Of a DNA stretch of 64,000 nucleotides, positions 1 through 9,442 are shown one piece after another. This DNA is from Candidatus Fermentibacterota bacterium. Lineage in GTDB: Bacteria; Fermentibacterota; Fermentibacteria; Fermentibacterales; Fermentibacteraceae. The position numbers and the translations under genes are program-made. The notes under the pieces are model-generated. The model did not search any database. It was not told where the DNA came from and worked only from the letters and a program-made list of their open reading frames with translations. The first letter of the stretch is position 1; the number at the start of each line of letters is the position of its first letter. The stretch spans positions 49,259 through 113,258 of the forward strand of contig PDSZ01000016.1 in the NCBI GenBank assembly GCA_002748705.1, written 5' to 3'.

Positions 1-636
1 TTCAAGCCCTCTGGCTGCATCTTCCATCAGCGGGCTGTGCCAGGCACCTGAGACCTTCAGAGGAATAACTCTTCTGGCCCCTGCCTCCTGACAGAGTTTG
101 CCGGCATACTCAAGGGGAGCTTTTGCACCGCTTATAACCACCTGGCCTGCAGAGTTCATGTTGGCTACACCTACTGGACCCTTTTCCGAAGCTATTCCCA
201 CCAGTTCGGTAACCTTTTCAAGATCAAGGCCCAGAATAGCCTGCATTCCACCTGGATACATATCCGCACACTTCTGCATCAGTTCACCTCTTATTCTGGT
301 GAGCCTTACTGCGGTTTCAGGCATGAGTATTCCAGAAGCCACAAGAGCTGAATATTCCCCCAGACTGTGACCGGCTGTGCCCTCAGGTACAATGCCTGCC
401 ACCTGCAGTATTCTCAGGGTTGCAATACTCACCATGGTTATTCCCGGCTGGGCATAGTTGGTCAGCGTAAGCTTCTCAGACGGACCTTCTTCTATGACTT
501 TTGCAAGATCCCAGATACCGCTGAATTCATAGGCCTTTTCCAGAAACTCCTTAGCCTCTGGATACCCGGTAAGATGAGCATGCATTCCCACCGCCTGGGA
601 TGCCTGTCCGGGGAAAAGAAATGCAATTCTTCCCAT
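1..636 (-). CDS. fabD: Malonyl-CoA:ACP transacylase, C-terminus beyond window
   Basis: Transfers malonyl from CoA to acyl carrier protein for fatty-acid synthesis in the cytoplasm. The first 212 codons are present; the gene runs off the left edge. The protein opens with the family FPGQ motif (about residues 8-11) and carries the GHSLGEYS nucleophile motif with the catalytic Ser at about residue 91. The ATG overlaps the stop of the upstream spermidine-synthase-like gene (TAATG), so the two are probably translationally coupled. The remaining active-site His lies outside the window. Other fab genes would be expected further left, but that is inference. Confidence 0.95.
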   Translation of the reverse strand, partial: MGRIAFLFPGQASQAVGMHAHLTGYPEAKEFLEKAYEFSGIWDLAKVIEEGPSEKLTLTNYAQPGITMVSIATLRILQVAGIVPEGTAGHSLGEYSALVASGILMPETAVRLTRIRGELMQKCADMYPGGMQAILGLDLEKVTELVGIASEKGPVGVANMNSAGQVVISGAKAPLEYAGKLCQEAGARRVIPLKVSGAWHSPLMEDAARGLE

Positions 637-3116
637 TAATTATCCTCCTGTGGATGAGCCTGAGCTCTTACTATTTCAACTGCAAGGTCAATATTTCTCT
701 GCCAGCCAGGGTCAGCCTGCCTGGCCATATCAGCCAGCTCTGAAGCTTCCCTGTAACGGCACTCATTATACAAGAGTTCAGCTCCGGTGGATAGAGCCAC
801 CGACAGCCACCGTTTTTCCATTGCTGTATCAAGGGTCCCTGATTTGAATATTTCTACTGCTTCAGGGAGCTGCATACTCCAGTATAAAACCTGTCCCAGA
901 TGAACAGGATGGGGGGGGCCGGATCTGTCAAGTGACAGCATCAGTGATACATTCTCTCCTATTGTCAGCTGTGGATCGCCTGTACATTTCCGCACGATAA
1001 ACTGACATGGGGCACGGTCATCGGTATTGGAGCAGAGCTCAGATTCTGCCAGAGGTACAAGTTCATCAGTGGTGAGAACAGGCTCAAGGAAATACTCCTC
1101 ATTGATTCTGAAACCTGAACTCTCCAGCTGGGCAGCTGCAGCGCTGTCACGGAACATGGCTGCTATATCAAGTTCCAGCGGAGCGGCAGAGCCGGCGAGT
1201 ATGACATGCCTTCCCCCTGCTGCGTGTACCGCCGCATATGGAAAAACTCTGGACCATGTTGCCAGTATCCTCCTGAACTCCTGAGAGGGAAGTCTGTGCA
1301 AAGGAACCCACTGGGCTGCAATACCGCCCTCAGAGAGTCTTGAAAGAACTGTAGAATAGAATTCAGAAGTATAGAGAAGCCAGCTTTCGCTTGAACCGGG
1401 ATGGGTTGCATCACATATGATAAGATCATAGCAGTCAGTGTTTCCCAGAAGGAAGTTCCTGCCATCATCTGCAACCAGTTCGAATCTGGGATCCAGTTCA
1501 GGCCTCCGGTTTTCGTCCTGGAAAAATACAGATGCTTCCACCACTTCCGGGCATATCTCAACACAGATCAAAGTATCCACAGGATGGGTAAGAATGGCAC
1601 CGCTGGTTATTCCACCGCCCATTGCCACAGCCATGGCAGTAGTTGCAGCTGGATTGTATCCCCACGGCAGATGCCCCAGAAGATAGAATGCTTCAAGTGA
1701 CGCCTGGTCCACAGGTACTTCCTCTATACCGTTAACCCTGAGACTTCGAAGGCTATCCCATTCTCTTCCAAAAACAGAAATAGCAGCAGTGCGGCCTTCT
1801 TTAAAATACAGTGTTTCCATACCTTCAGGGGCTCTGGACCCCGGTGGAAATGAGGTGAGAACCAGAAGTGCGGAAAGAGCAGCTCCTGTAGGTGGCAAGA
1901 ATGCAAGTCGCAACCTGCCTGCCTTCAATATTGAAATAAAGCCCAGCAAAGCATTAAAGCAGGAAAGAAGAAGTGAAGCATGAGTTACTCCCATGAAGTT
2001 GAAGAGTAACCGAGTGGCAATTATTGGACCTGAAGCAGCTCCCAGACAGTTGGCCAGAGAAAGGATCCCCACATCACTGCCAAGTCGGAATTGTGAGGCA
2101 GCAACCCTCACTATAAGGGGAAATGTCATTCCCATCAGAAAGGTGAAGGGAATCATATAGAAGAATGAGGCTGCCAGATCACCTGTTATTTCTCCCGGCC
2201 ATCCGGAAAAAACACTGAGATTTCCGGAGAGGACGGTAAATCGTGACATTGCAGACAGTGGAATCACAGCTGCCACTCCCATTAAAACCTGAACTGCACC
2301 GAAACCGGCAAGGGGAGAGACTGCAGTAACTGCAAACCTTCGACCGGCTATACTACCCAGACCGATACCTGCCAGAACCATAATCCCCATTACAGCAAAC
2401 GAATAGGTACTGTTCCCAAGCATGAAAGTAAGCTGCCTGTTCCATACCATCTCCCAGGAGAGAGCTGTTAGGCCGCTGAACATGTAGATCACAAGATAGA
2501 AGGCTTCAGGGGTCCTTCTACCGTACTTCACAGGAGCCGGCAAAGGTATGTTCGCAGGTTTTATCGCAGCAACGGCTGATGCTGTTAACGCAGCTCCTGT
2601 GACAAGCGTCATTCTCACTCCGATTAACTCCAGAAGAAAAAAACCTGCAAGAAATCCGCCAAGAGCTGAGCCCAGGGAGTTCAAACCGTAAAGTACAGCT
2701 GTTCTGGAATAGCCCCTTTCCCCCTCAGAAAGCCTTGCCATAACAGGTACAAGTCCCCCTGCGAAGAATGTTGCTGGGAACACCAGAATCAGTGCCATAA
2801 TGAACCTGGCAGGATACTGGAGACCGGAAGTGTAGAGAAAAGGATACACTGAAACGGCAATGGGAGAGATAACCAGAGGGAGAAAAGAGGATAGAGCCAG
2901 ACCAGCTGCTGCTGTTCTAAGTATCTTGACAGGATTACCGGAACTCTCAGCTTTTCTGCCCAGATATGCTCCGCCGATTCCCAGCCCCAGCATGAAAGCT
3001 GAAAGGACAACAGCCGTTGCGTCTACGCTGCCTCCTGTGATAAGAACCAGCTGTCTGTTCCAGGCCAGCTGAGCCATAAGAACACCCATTCCGGAAAAAA
3101 GGGCAAAAACGATCAT
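636..3116 (-). CDS. Membrane-fused spermidine-synthase-like protein
   Basis: 826 aa. The N-terminal half (about residues 1-410) is a string of hydrophobic segments with paired WNRQL motifs, one in each half, suggesting an internal duplication of a transporter-like fold. A spermidine-synthase/Rossmann methyltransferase-like domain follows: GGG nucleotide-binding loop at about residue 495, then a VEICPEVVE strand, DDGRNFL and a YDLIICD strand. About 100 C-terminal residues look helical and TPR-like (ELLYNECRYREASELADMA). Such fused MFS/spermidine synthases are widespread, but their substrate is mostly unknown, so polyamine synthesis should not be assumed. Lies between a T9SS protein and fabD in the same compact run. 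No strong Shine-Dalgarno precedes the ATG. Confidence 0.85.
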   Translation of the reverse strand: MIVFALFSGMGVLMAQLAWNRQLVLITGGSVDATAVVLSAFMLGLGIGGAYLGRKAESSGNPVKILRTAAAGLALSSFLPLVISPIAVSVYPFLYTSGLQYPARFIMALILVFPATFFAGGLVPVMARLSEGERGYSRTAVLYGLNSLGSALGGFLAGFFLLELIGVRMTLVTGAALTASAVAAIKPANIPLPAPVKYGRRTPEAFYLVIYMFSGLTALSWEMVWNRQLTFMLGNSTYSFAVMGIMVLAGIGLGSIAGRRFAVTAVSPLAGFGAVQVLMGVAAVIPLSAMSRFTVLSGNLSVFSGWPGEITGDLAASFFYMIPFTFLMGMTFPLIVRVAASQFRLGSDVGILSLANCLGAASGPIIATRLLFNFMGVTHASLLLSCFNALLGFISILKAGRLRLAFLPPTGAALSALLVLTSFPPGSRAPEGMETLYFKEGRTAAISVFGREWDSLRSLRVNGIEEVPVDQASLEAFYLLGHLPWGYNPAATTAMAVAMGGGITSGAILTHPVDTLICVEICPEVVEASVFFQDENRRPELDPRFELVADDGRNFLLGNTDCYDLIICDATHPGSSESWLLYTSEFYSTVLSRLSEGGIAAQWVPLHRLPSQEFRRILATWSRVFPYAAVHAAGGRHVILAGSAAPLELDIAAMFRDSAAAAQLESSGFRINEEYFLEPVLTTDELVPLAESELCSNTDDRAPCQFIVRKCTGDPQLTIGENVSLMLSLDRSGPPHPVHLGQVLYWSMQLPEAVEIFKSGTLDTAMEKRWLSVALSTGAELLYNECRYREASELADMARQADPGWQRNIDLAVEIVRAQAHPQEDN

Positions 3117-3134
3117 ATTATCAGGTTTCTCTTT

Positions 3135-6131
3135 CTACCATAGAACACACTTGCCGGTTTCGATCCTGTCTCCTGCCCTGAGCACTGCAAAATACATTCC
3201 AGACGGAAGGTCACCTCTTGAAACTGTTATGGCATGTTGTGTTCCACTGCCTTCACCGGACCATAGATTTCTCATTGGCCTGCCTGTAAGATCATATATT
3301 TCCAGCGTTCCGGATTCCCTGCTGCATAGAGAAAAAGTTATTCTCGTATTGCCCAAGGCATCGCTGGCAGTACGCAGCCAGCTTCCCTGGCACTCACTGC
3401 TCCCCTGACTGGTAAGGGTTACCAGGCTGGCTGTGAGGGTGGGCATTCCAGAGTAGTCTATTGTTGTAATACTCTCGCCGCCAATCTCAGTTACCTGCAC
3501 AGGACCGGAAGGCTTCCAGCCTGACCAGCTTGAAATGCTGAATGCAGGAGGCAGTCCCTCAAGTACAATTCCCTTTGGAAAGGGTGTTTCAGAAGTTGCT
3601 ATGTTAACAGCGATTATTACTATGGAGTCCGAATCAGAACTCTCCAGAGCTATAAAATTGAGCAGCGAATCTGATGAATGAATGTTCACAGCTCTCTCAT
3701 CTGAAAGAACAGTCCAGGATGAATCCACAAGTATTGAAAGATAATCGGTACCGCCTGTTCTTCCGGCAAGCTCAGCAACAGTATCGTGTATGCGACCTAT
3801 CATATCCACATTTTCTGTATCACGGCTGGGACCCCAGTTCTGCAATACCCAGGGAGCCCTTGTGATGCCGTTATCTCCGCCGTTACCGCACATCATCGAA
3901 AGGTCAAGGGCATAGAATACAAGCCCTCTGGCCCCCTCAACCACTGGAGTTGTAACCATGTAAAGCATTGTATCCGGAGACGCGCAGTAAGATGGAAGAG
4001 CAAAACTGTGCCTGCCCCACGACTGAATAACACCGAAAGAAACATTGTCCCGCTCTGTACTCTTTACACCTATCTGCATTCCAGTTCTGTGAATGTTCGG
4101 ATACCACTGAAATCTGGCATGGTCCACCACATCTGCATAAAGCTCGCAATGGGGCATATAGTAACCATCATCTGACAGAACAAGGGCACTTCGTATGGCG
4201 TCTCTGGCATGCATAGGTCTCAGCGGTGCCATTATGTCAGTACCGGAACAGTATCTGACAGGTTTAACTGCAATGCTTCCTGACTCTGCACCGGTTCTCA
4301 TGGAACCTGAGCCGTAAAAGACATCACCTGAGGATGTTGTGAAAAGAGGCCTGTCTGAATAAAGGTGATCGTTTCTGAAAAGGTCAAAAGCTGTTATATC
4401 ACCTTCAATATCTGTTACAGCGATGGTGTCTCTCAATGCAAGAGGCCCGTCACTTTCCATGGACATTGCGCTGACAATCTCTTTCTTATCTTTGAAGTAG
4501 CCGATAAGCATATCTCTGCCGGCAAATAATGGCGGGTAATCGCCATCCACTCTTGATACCCTTATGAAATCAGGTAACTCATTTCCTCCAAAAAGATTGC
4601 TGTATCGGCTGGAGCCGCCGTCGGGAGAAAACTGCCAGAGATCCCTCTGCACCTGCTGCAGGGTTATGTATTCACCGCTGCTGCCATAGAGAATAAACCC
4701 GTTTCGCGCAGCAGCCTGAAGGGTTCCGAGTTCGTACCATGTTCCCCAGAAAGTTCCCCAGAAAGCTCCCTCAACAGGAAAACCAAGAGGTTCAGGAGAC
4801 TGAAAAACGGGAACTGTTTCACTTCCCTGAGATGTGTAGAGCTGAAGAAAAAGAGAACCGGTCCGGTCTTTCAGCCCTAAAGCGATAACCAGTCTTCCTT
4901 TTCCTATCACACCGCTCATCTCAGTATGATCTGCCCAGAAGTCAGCCTGCCCCACTGAAGCAAAAACCGGAGTGTAGTTCTCAGAACCTGAAAAACTGTT
5001 CAGACTGCAGGCTGAGGGCACACCGTCCAGAGACCTGATGAGAATGGCCTCTTCCACCGACTGATTACTGTCCCAAAGCAGGACTCCGCTGTTAAGGCTC
5101 AAACTGCCCTGGTACAATACCAGCCCTGATCTGAAGTCAGAAGAAGCAAATCCGTCTGGAAGAAAGCCCAGTGATATTTCTGTGTAAGGCTCAACATGCA
5201 GATCAACTCTGTCCCATGACACAAGGTCAATGGTAACCCTTGCAGAATCACCTTCAGGAAAAACATGTACTATCTCATCCTTTGCCGCCATGGCATCTGC
5301 ATACATCATGTCTTCCAGAACCAGGTCCGTGGCCGCCACAAACACTGCTCCGCTGTGATCCATCTCAAGAAGATCGGTTCTTCTGAAATTGTTCTTGGCA
5401 GGATACGGATCCATACCCACTGCATCCACAAACCTGGCTATACGATTAAGTACATTTGTGGTATCACTGTAGTACTCCATTGTCCCGTCAGGATTCATGG
5501 CACCGTACTTGCCGGTATAGGCAATAACATTGAGGCCCAGCCTTTCTCTGCACTGATTGCTCCATTGATCCACAAAAGAAATCCATTCAGGCTGAAGCTG
5601 CGGGTCTTCCATATACTTTACATCAGGCTCATCAAAGGCGAACATTCCTATAATCTCCCCTGGGTACTGTCCTTCTGTCATCTCCTGATAAAGATCCAGA
5701 TAGTCAATTACAGCCTGATTATGCTCTTCAGCAAAAAGATCAGTTTTCAGGCCGCCGAGTACCAGATGGAGACCAATGGTTCGCGCAGCATGGGCTCTGG
5801 GAAAAAAATCGTCCCCTTCTGATCCTGGAATCTCAGGAAACCAGTTGTCTGCCAGGGCGGATCTGAGTATCACCGCATTGAAACCGCTTTGATATGACTC
5901 TTCAAGTATTGAAAAAAGAGGAGAGGAATTATCCTGAGCATAGATTCTCTGCCAGGTATCCAGAAGACCTGGAGCTGACCTTGTATCCCAGACCACAGGA
6001 AAAATGTTTCGGCTTCCTGAGAAAGATGATGGAGTATTGTACGAATAACTGTGTCCGTGGGTGTGCCACATGTTCTCACCGGAAGAAACTCCAGCCAGAA
6101 GTGCCAGCAGCAGTAGCAGATTCTTTTTCAT
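3135..6131 (-). CDS. Large secreted protein with TIM-barrel-like region and T9SS sorting domain
   Basis: 998 aa. The start at 6131 is chosen because it opens a clear signal peptide (MKKNLLLLLALLAGVSSG) and lies 1 nt after the TolC-like gene's stop; an upstream in-frame ATG would add a non-secretory leader. The N-terminal third resembles TIM-barrel glycoside hydrolases (strands ending FNAVILRS, HLVLGG, GMFAFDEPD, AVGMDPYPA), with FDEPD a possible acidic active site. The middle is beta-rich and unassigned. The C-terminus has the Por/T9SS type A pattern (LEIYDLTGRPMRNL ... LPSGMYFAVLRAG), implying export and surface anchoring or release. Substrate unknown. Confidence 0.8.
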   Translation of the reverse strand: MKKNLLLLLALLAGVSSGENMWHTHGHSYSYNTPSSFSGSRNIFPVVWDTRSAPGLLDTWQRIYAQDNSSPLFSILEESYQSGFNAVILRSALADNWFPEIPGSEGDDFFPRAHAARTIGLHLVLGGLKTDLFAEEHNQAVIDYLDLYQEMTEGQYPGEIIGMFAFDEPDVKYMEDPQLQPEWISFVDQWSNQCRERLGLNVIAYTGKYGAMNPDGTMEYYSDTTNVLNRIARFVDAVGMDPYPAKNNFRRTDLLEMDHSGAVFVAATDLVLEDMMYADAMAAKDEIVHVFPEGDSARVTIDLVSWDRVDLHVEPYTEISLGFLPDGFASSDFRSGLVLYQGSLSLNSGVLLWDSNQSVEEAILIRSLDGVPSACSLNSFSGSENYTPVFASVGQADFWADHTEMSGVIGKGRLVIALGLKDRTGSLFLQLYTSQGSETVPVFQSPEPLGFPVEGAFWGTFWGTWYELGTLQAAARNGFILYGSSGEYITLQQVQRDLWQFSPDGGSSRYSNLFGGNELPDFIRVSRVDGDYPPLFAGRDMLIGYFKDKKEIVSAMSMESDGPLALRDTIAVTDIEGDITAFDLFRNDHLYSDRPLFTTSSGDVFYGSGSMRTGAESGSIAVKPVRYCSGTDIMAPLRPMHARDAIRSALVLSDDGYYMPHCELYADVVDHARFQWYPNIHRTGMQIGVKSTERDNVSFGVIQSWGRHSFALPSYCASPDTMLYMVTTPVVEGARGLVFYALDLSMMCGNGGDNGITRAPWVLQNWGPSRDTENVDMIGRIHDTVAELAGRTGGTDYLSILVDSSWTVLSDERAVNIHSSDSLLNFIALESSDSDSIVIIAVNIATSETPFPKGIVLEGLPPAFSISSWSGWKPSGPVQVTEIGGESITTIDYSGMPTLTASLVTLTSQGSSECQGSWLRTASDALGNTRITFSLCSRESGTLEIYDLTGRPMRNLWSGEGSGTQHAITVSRGDLPSGMYFAVLRAGDRIETGKCVLW

Positions 6132-6132
6132 A

Positions 6133-7431
6133 CTATTCCCCTGTTCTCGGAGGCCGTCCAAGCTGTACAAGAAGAGAAGCCTCTGTTTTAAGGGCATTAA
6201 CACCTGCAGTTACCAGATTAGCCTCTGCAGATGCCAGATCAGCCTGTGCATCCAGAAGCTCAAGAAGAGTCAGAGCACCTATTTCGTATGACGAGAGTGA
6301 AAGTCTGTATCGCTCCTCTGCCTGCTCCAGCATCAGTTTTGAGTCTTCATAGTACTGAATATCAGTTAGAAGGTTCCCTTTCAAAGAATGAACGGAGGCT
6401 TCCAGACTGTTCTCCATGGATTCTCTTGCTGATGCAGCTGAGAGATGGGAAGCCCTGGCAGAATTAATCCCTGACTCCCTCTGAAAACCGTCAAAGATGC
6501 TCCATGAGAGGGAAAGACCCACATTGTAGCTGTCATTGTCGAACATGTGATCAATGTTATTCAGAGTACCATCCTGCCAGCTCCATCCTGCTGAAGCCCT
6601 AAGACTTGGCCAGTATGACCTTCCTGATGCAGTGTATCTTTTTTCAGCTGCCTTTTCACGGAACCGCGCAGCCTGAAGATCGGGGTTCCGTGAAATATCA
6701 AGAGAGAGACTTTCAGCTGCCCTTTCAGAGACAGGATGAAGCACTGCGTTTGTGTCTATGGCCAGATCACAGACAGCCACATCGACGCCTGCTGCCACAT
6801 AGAGTTCTGTATAAGCAGTGAGAACCCTCTGAGAGCTTCGGCTCACAGCAAGACGGTCGGCACTTTCCTGTACCTGAACCTGAAGAAGGTCAAGGGTGGT
6901 TACAGCCCCTATTGCATAGAGCTGTTCGGTTCTCTGCAGCTGATTCAGTGACCGCTGGTGAGCAGTCTCTGCTGAACACTTGAGCTGAAGAGCCTCAAGA
7001 ACACTGTAGTATGAATCAGCAACGCTCCTCATTACCTCCAGAACAGTACTCTGATGGTCTGCCTGAACTGCAAGAAGCGTGAGTTCCGAGGCGCTTCGGT
7101 AAAGCCAGTTCTGCCCCCCTGACTGGAGCAGCTCCTGGGAGAGAGTAAGCCCTGCGGAGTATCTGTCGTTCTCAACTTTAACCACACCGTACTCTTCACT
7201 CCAGGAGTCAGCCCACATTCTGGATGCTCCTGCAGTTGCAGTAAGTGAGGGATAGAGAAAAGACTCAGCTCCGGCGAAGGATGCTTCAGCAGAGAGAAGA
7301 GAGGCTTCGGAAGAGCTTATCGCAGGAGAATTATCCAATGCCATCGCAACCCATCCGGAAAGGTCCATGTTCTCTCCAGAGCCTGTTACGGTTCCGGTAA
7401 GTAAGGCGAGCAGCAGTGCTGTTGTCATCAT
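6133..7431 (-). CDS. TolC-family outer-membrane efflux protein
   Basis: 432 aa with a signal peptide (MMTTALLLALLTGTVTG) and two long alpha-helical hairpin repeats rich in A, S, L, E and Q, typical of the TolC/OEP fold (for example SASEASLLSAEASF and GALTLLELLDAQADLASAE). The LLDAQ-type motif near the C-terminal helix is characteristic. The ATG at 7431 overlaps the upstream stop as ATGA; the longer frame extends into the neighbouring Yip1-like gene and is not used. No inner-membrane or periplasmic partner is adjacent, so the cargo is unknown. It could serve an efflux pump or type I export. Confidence 0.88.
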   Translation of the reverse strand: MMTTALLLALLTGTVTGSGENMDLSGWVAMALDNSPAISSSEASLLSAEASFAGAESFLYPSLTATAGASRMWADSWSEEYGVVKVENDRYSAGLTLSQELLQSGGQNWLYRSASELTLLAVQADHQSTVLEVMRSVADSYYSVLEALQLKCSAETAHQRSLNQLQRTEQLYAIGAVTTLDLLQVQVQESADRLAVSRSSQRVLTAYTELYVAAGVDVAVCDLAIDTNAVLHPVSERAAESLSLDISRNPDLQAARFREKAAEKRYTASGRSYWPSLRASAGWSWQDGTLNNIDHMFDNDSYNVGLSLSWSIFDGFQRESGINSARASHLSAASARESMENSLEASVHSLKGNLLTDIQYYEDSKLMLEQAEERYRLSLSSYEIGALTLLELLDAQADLASAEANLVTAGVNALKTEASLLVQLGRPPRTGE

Positions 7432-8063
7432 TGCATTCCTTCCGATCCAGAGGCTGATAGAAATACCGGCAGCGTTATCATCAGCAATCCGAAAAGATAA
7501 ACAGTCCATGCCATTCTCGTTCCTGTATTTCCTTTCAGCTCCCATACACTGGAAATACCTTTTCCCCATAGAAAAACAGTAACAACAGAAGCAAGATCCA
7601 GTCTTGCCAGAAAAAGGATAAGAAAAACAGAGAGACGGCTTTCAGGTATTCCTGAAAAAAATTCTGCAATACTCCAGGTGAAATCCGAACGAAGGGAAAA
7701 AAGATCGGAAAGAAGAGTAAGCAGAGCTATCATTATCATGAAGGCTCCCATGGAAAGAATGCAGGAGGATACAGCATGCCAGAGGGATTTTCTGTAGCCA
7801 AGGGCATACGAAAGGGCATAAAGAGCCACTCCCCCTGCACCTGCCAGTATGGCTCTTTCCATAAGTATCAGAAAAGGCAGTGATGAGACAGCCCCTCCTG
7901 TGTTTCCTGTTATCAGAAGCGGTATCCAGCCCACTGCCAGAATCACCGCAACGGTTCCGGCAAGTGCCCCGGCCTGCTCAGGCCCTTTGAGGACGGCATA
8001 TGCCTTCTCTGTATGGTAAAACTGAATCAGAACAGTCGTAACGCTCTTCAATTGGATCTCCAC
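7428..8063 (-). CDS. Yip1-like multi-spanning membrane protein
   Basis: 211 aa with a short cytoplasmic N-terminus carrying the pattern FYHTEKAYAVLKG, as in the Yip1/DUF1282 family (a short amphipathic segment before the first membrane helix), then about five hydrophobic segments. The start is a GTG at 8063 that overlaps the end of the glycogen-synthase-like gene by 16 nt. Function in bacteria is not established. Its position between glgA and tolC in one transcription unit gives no clear clue. Confidence 0.6.
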   Translation of the reverse strand: MEIQLKSVTTVLIQFYHTEKAYAVLKGPEQAGALAGTVAVILAVGWIPLLITGNTGGAVSSLPFLILMERAILAGAGGVALYALSYALGYRKSLWHAVSSCILSMGAFMIMIALLTLLSDLFSLRSDFTWSIAEFFSGIPESRLSVFLILFLARLDLASVVTVFLWGKGISSVWELKGNTGTRMAWTVYLFGLLMITLPVFLSASGSEGMQ

Positions 8064-9442
8064 TTTAACGCTTCTCTGTAGACCTGAAGATATGAAGCTG
8101 TTCTGCTATTCCATGAAAAATCCTTTTCCATGCATCTGCGCCTGAGCCAGGCCCAGCTCCTTTTGTTAATCCATGCTTTCCTGAGCCTCAGAAGAGCCTC
8201 TCTGAACTTATCCGCACCTCCTGTGAATGTGAAGCCTGTCTGGTCGGTAACGGTATTTGCAAGACCTCCCACTTTTCGCACCAGAGGAACTGAACCGTAA
8301 CGCATAGCCATCATCTGGCCAAGTCCGCATGGTTCAAAAGCTGAGGGCATGAGAAAACCGTCTGATCCGGCAAAAATGAGCCTGGCCAGCCTGTCATCAT
8401 AATCTATTATTGCCGAAATCCTTCCTGAATAGTTTTCAGAAGCCTCAAGAAGACCTTTTTCAGCCCACTTTTCACCGGTGCCAAGGACCACCAGCGACAT
8501 TCCTTTCTCCACCATCCACTCCAGAGAATCCAGAACAAGATCTATACCCTTCTGGGGAGTAAGCCTGCTTACCATTCCAAGAACCGGACCGGTGGAGTTG
8601 AGGCCTGATTTCTTCATCAGAACCCTTCGGCACTTCACTCTGCCCTTCATGTCACCTGGGCTGTATGTGGCAGGAAGGGACTTGTCCTGTGCCGGATCCC
8701 TGGATACTGTGTCTATACCGTTTAGTATTCCTCTCAGTCTGCCGGAAATACTTCTGAGAACTCCGTCAAGGGAAAAACCGTATTCAGGTGTAAGTATCTC
8801 CTTTGCGTATTCCGGGCTCACTGTGGTTACCATATCCGAAAAAAGAATGCCGCCTTTCATACAGTTCCAGTCACTCCAGAACTCAAGAGCGTCCATGGTA
8901 TAGAGAGTTTCCGGAAGCCCGGCAACATGATATGAATCCCTGCCGAATCTGCCCTGAAACTTGAGATTGTGTATTGTGAATACTGTCGCAACATCCCCGT
9001 GAGCGCAGTAAACAGGAATCAGACCGGTCTGCCAGTCGTGACAGTGGAGAACATCCGGCATGAAACCGGTAACACTGCCGACAGAACATACAGCTCTTGA
9101 AAAGAAAGAATAGCGTGCAGCATTGTCTTCCCATGGGGTGTCAGGTGAGGGACCGTATATGCCGTCTCTGTTAAAAAATTCGTTTTTCGCTATGAGAAAA
9201 ACAGTAAGGCCGTTTCTGACCACAGATCCAACACCGAACTCTTCTTCCAGAAAAGTTCGCCCTGAACCGTGCCACTTAATATCGGTACACTTCTCTCTGA
9301 CAGAGGAGTAAAGGGGCATAACCACAGCTGCCTCCACACCGGATAAACGATTAAGAGCCCCTGGAAGCGCTGCTGAAACTGAACTTAATCCCCCTGTGCT
9401 GACAAGGGGATACACCTCTGAAGCAGCATGAAGAACCTTCAT
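8048..9442 (-). CDS. glgA: Glycogen/starch synthase-like glycosyltransferase (GT5)
   Basis: 464 aa, within the usual GlgA range. N-terminal motif EVYPLVSTGGLSSV matches the glucosyl-nucleotide loop, and the C-terminal FEPCGLGQMMAMRYGSVPLVRKVGGL is a clear GT5 signature. Oddity: bacterial GlgA normally has KTGGL here, where the Lys contacts the nucleotide sugar; this protein has Ser-Thr-Gly-Gly-Leu, and the following Asp is also Ser. Either donor specificity is altered or activity is reduced. The ATG at 9442 forms an ATGA overlap with dedA; a longer open frame upstream is out of frame with dedA and not supported. No glgB or glgC is nearby. Confidence 0.87.
   Translation of the reverse strand: MKVLHAASEVYPLVSTGGLSSVSAALPGALNRLSGVEAAVVMPLYSSVREKCTDIKWHGSGRTFLEEEFGVGSVVRNGLTVFLIAKNEFFNRDGIYGPSPDTPWEDNAARYSFFSRAVCSVGSVTGFMPDVLHCHDWQTGLIPVYCAHGDVATVFTIHNLKFQGRFGRDSYHVAGLPETLYTMDALEFWSDWNCMKGGILFSDMVTTVSPEYAKEILTPEYGFSLDGVLRSISGRLRGILNGIDTVSRDPAQDKSLPATYSPGDMKGRVKCRRVLMKKSGLNSTGPVLGMVSRLTPQKGIDLVLDSLEWMVEKGMSLVVLGTGEKWAEKGLLEASENYSGRISAIIDYDDRLARLIFAGSDGFLMPSAFEPCGLGQMMAMRYGSVPLVRKVGGLANTVTDQTGFTFTGGADKFREALLRLRKAWINKRSWAWLRRRCMEKDFSWNSRTASYLQVYREALKWRSN

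Noticed and set aside
5265..5822. 185-codon open frame antisense to the large T9SS protein
   Set aside because: His/Ile/Cys-rich translation typical of an antisense shadow, with no start signal.
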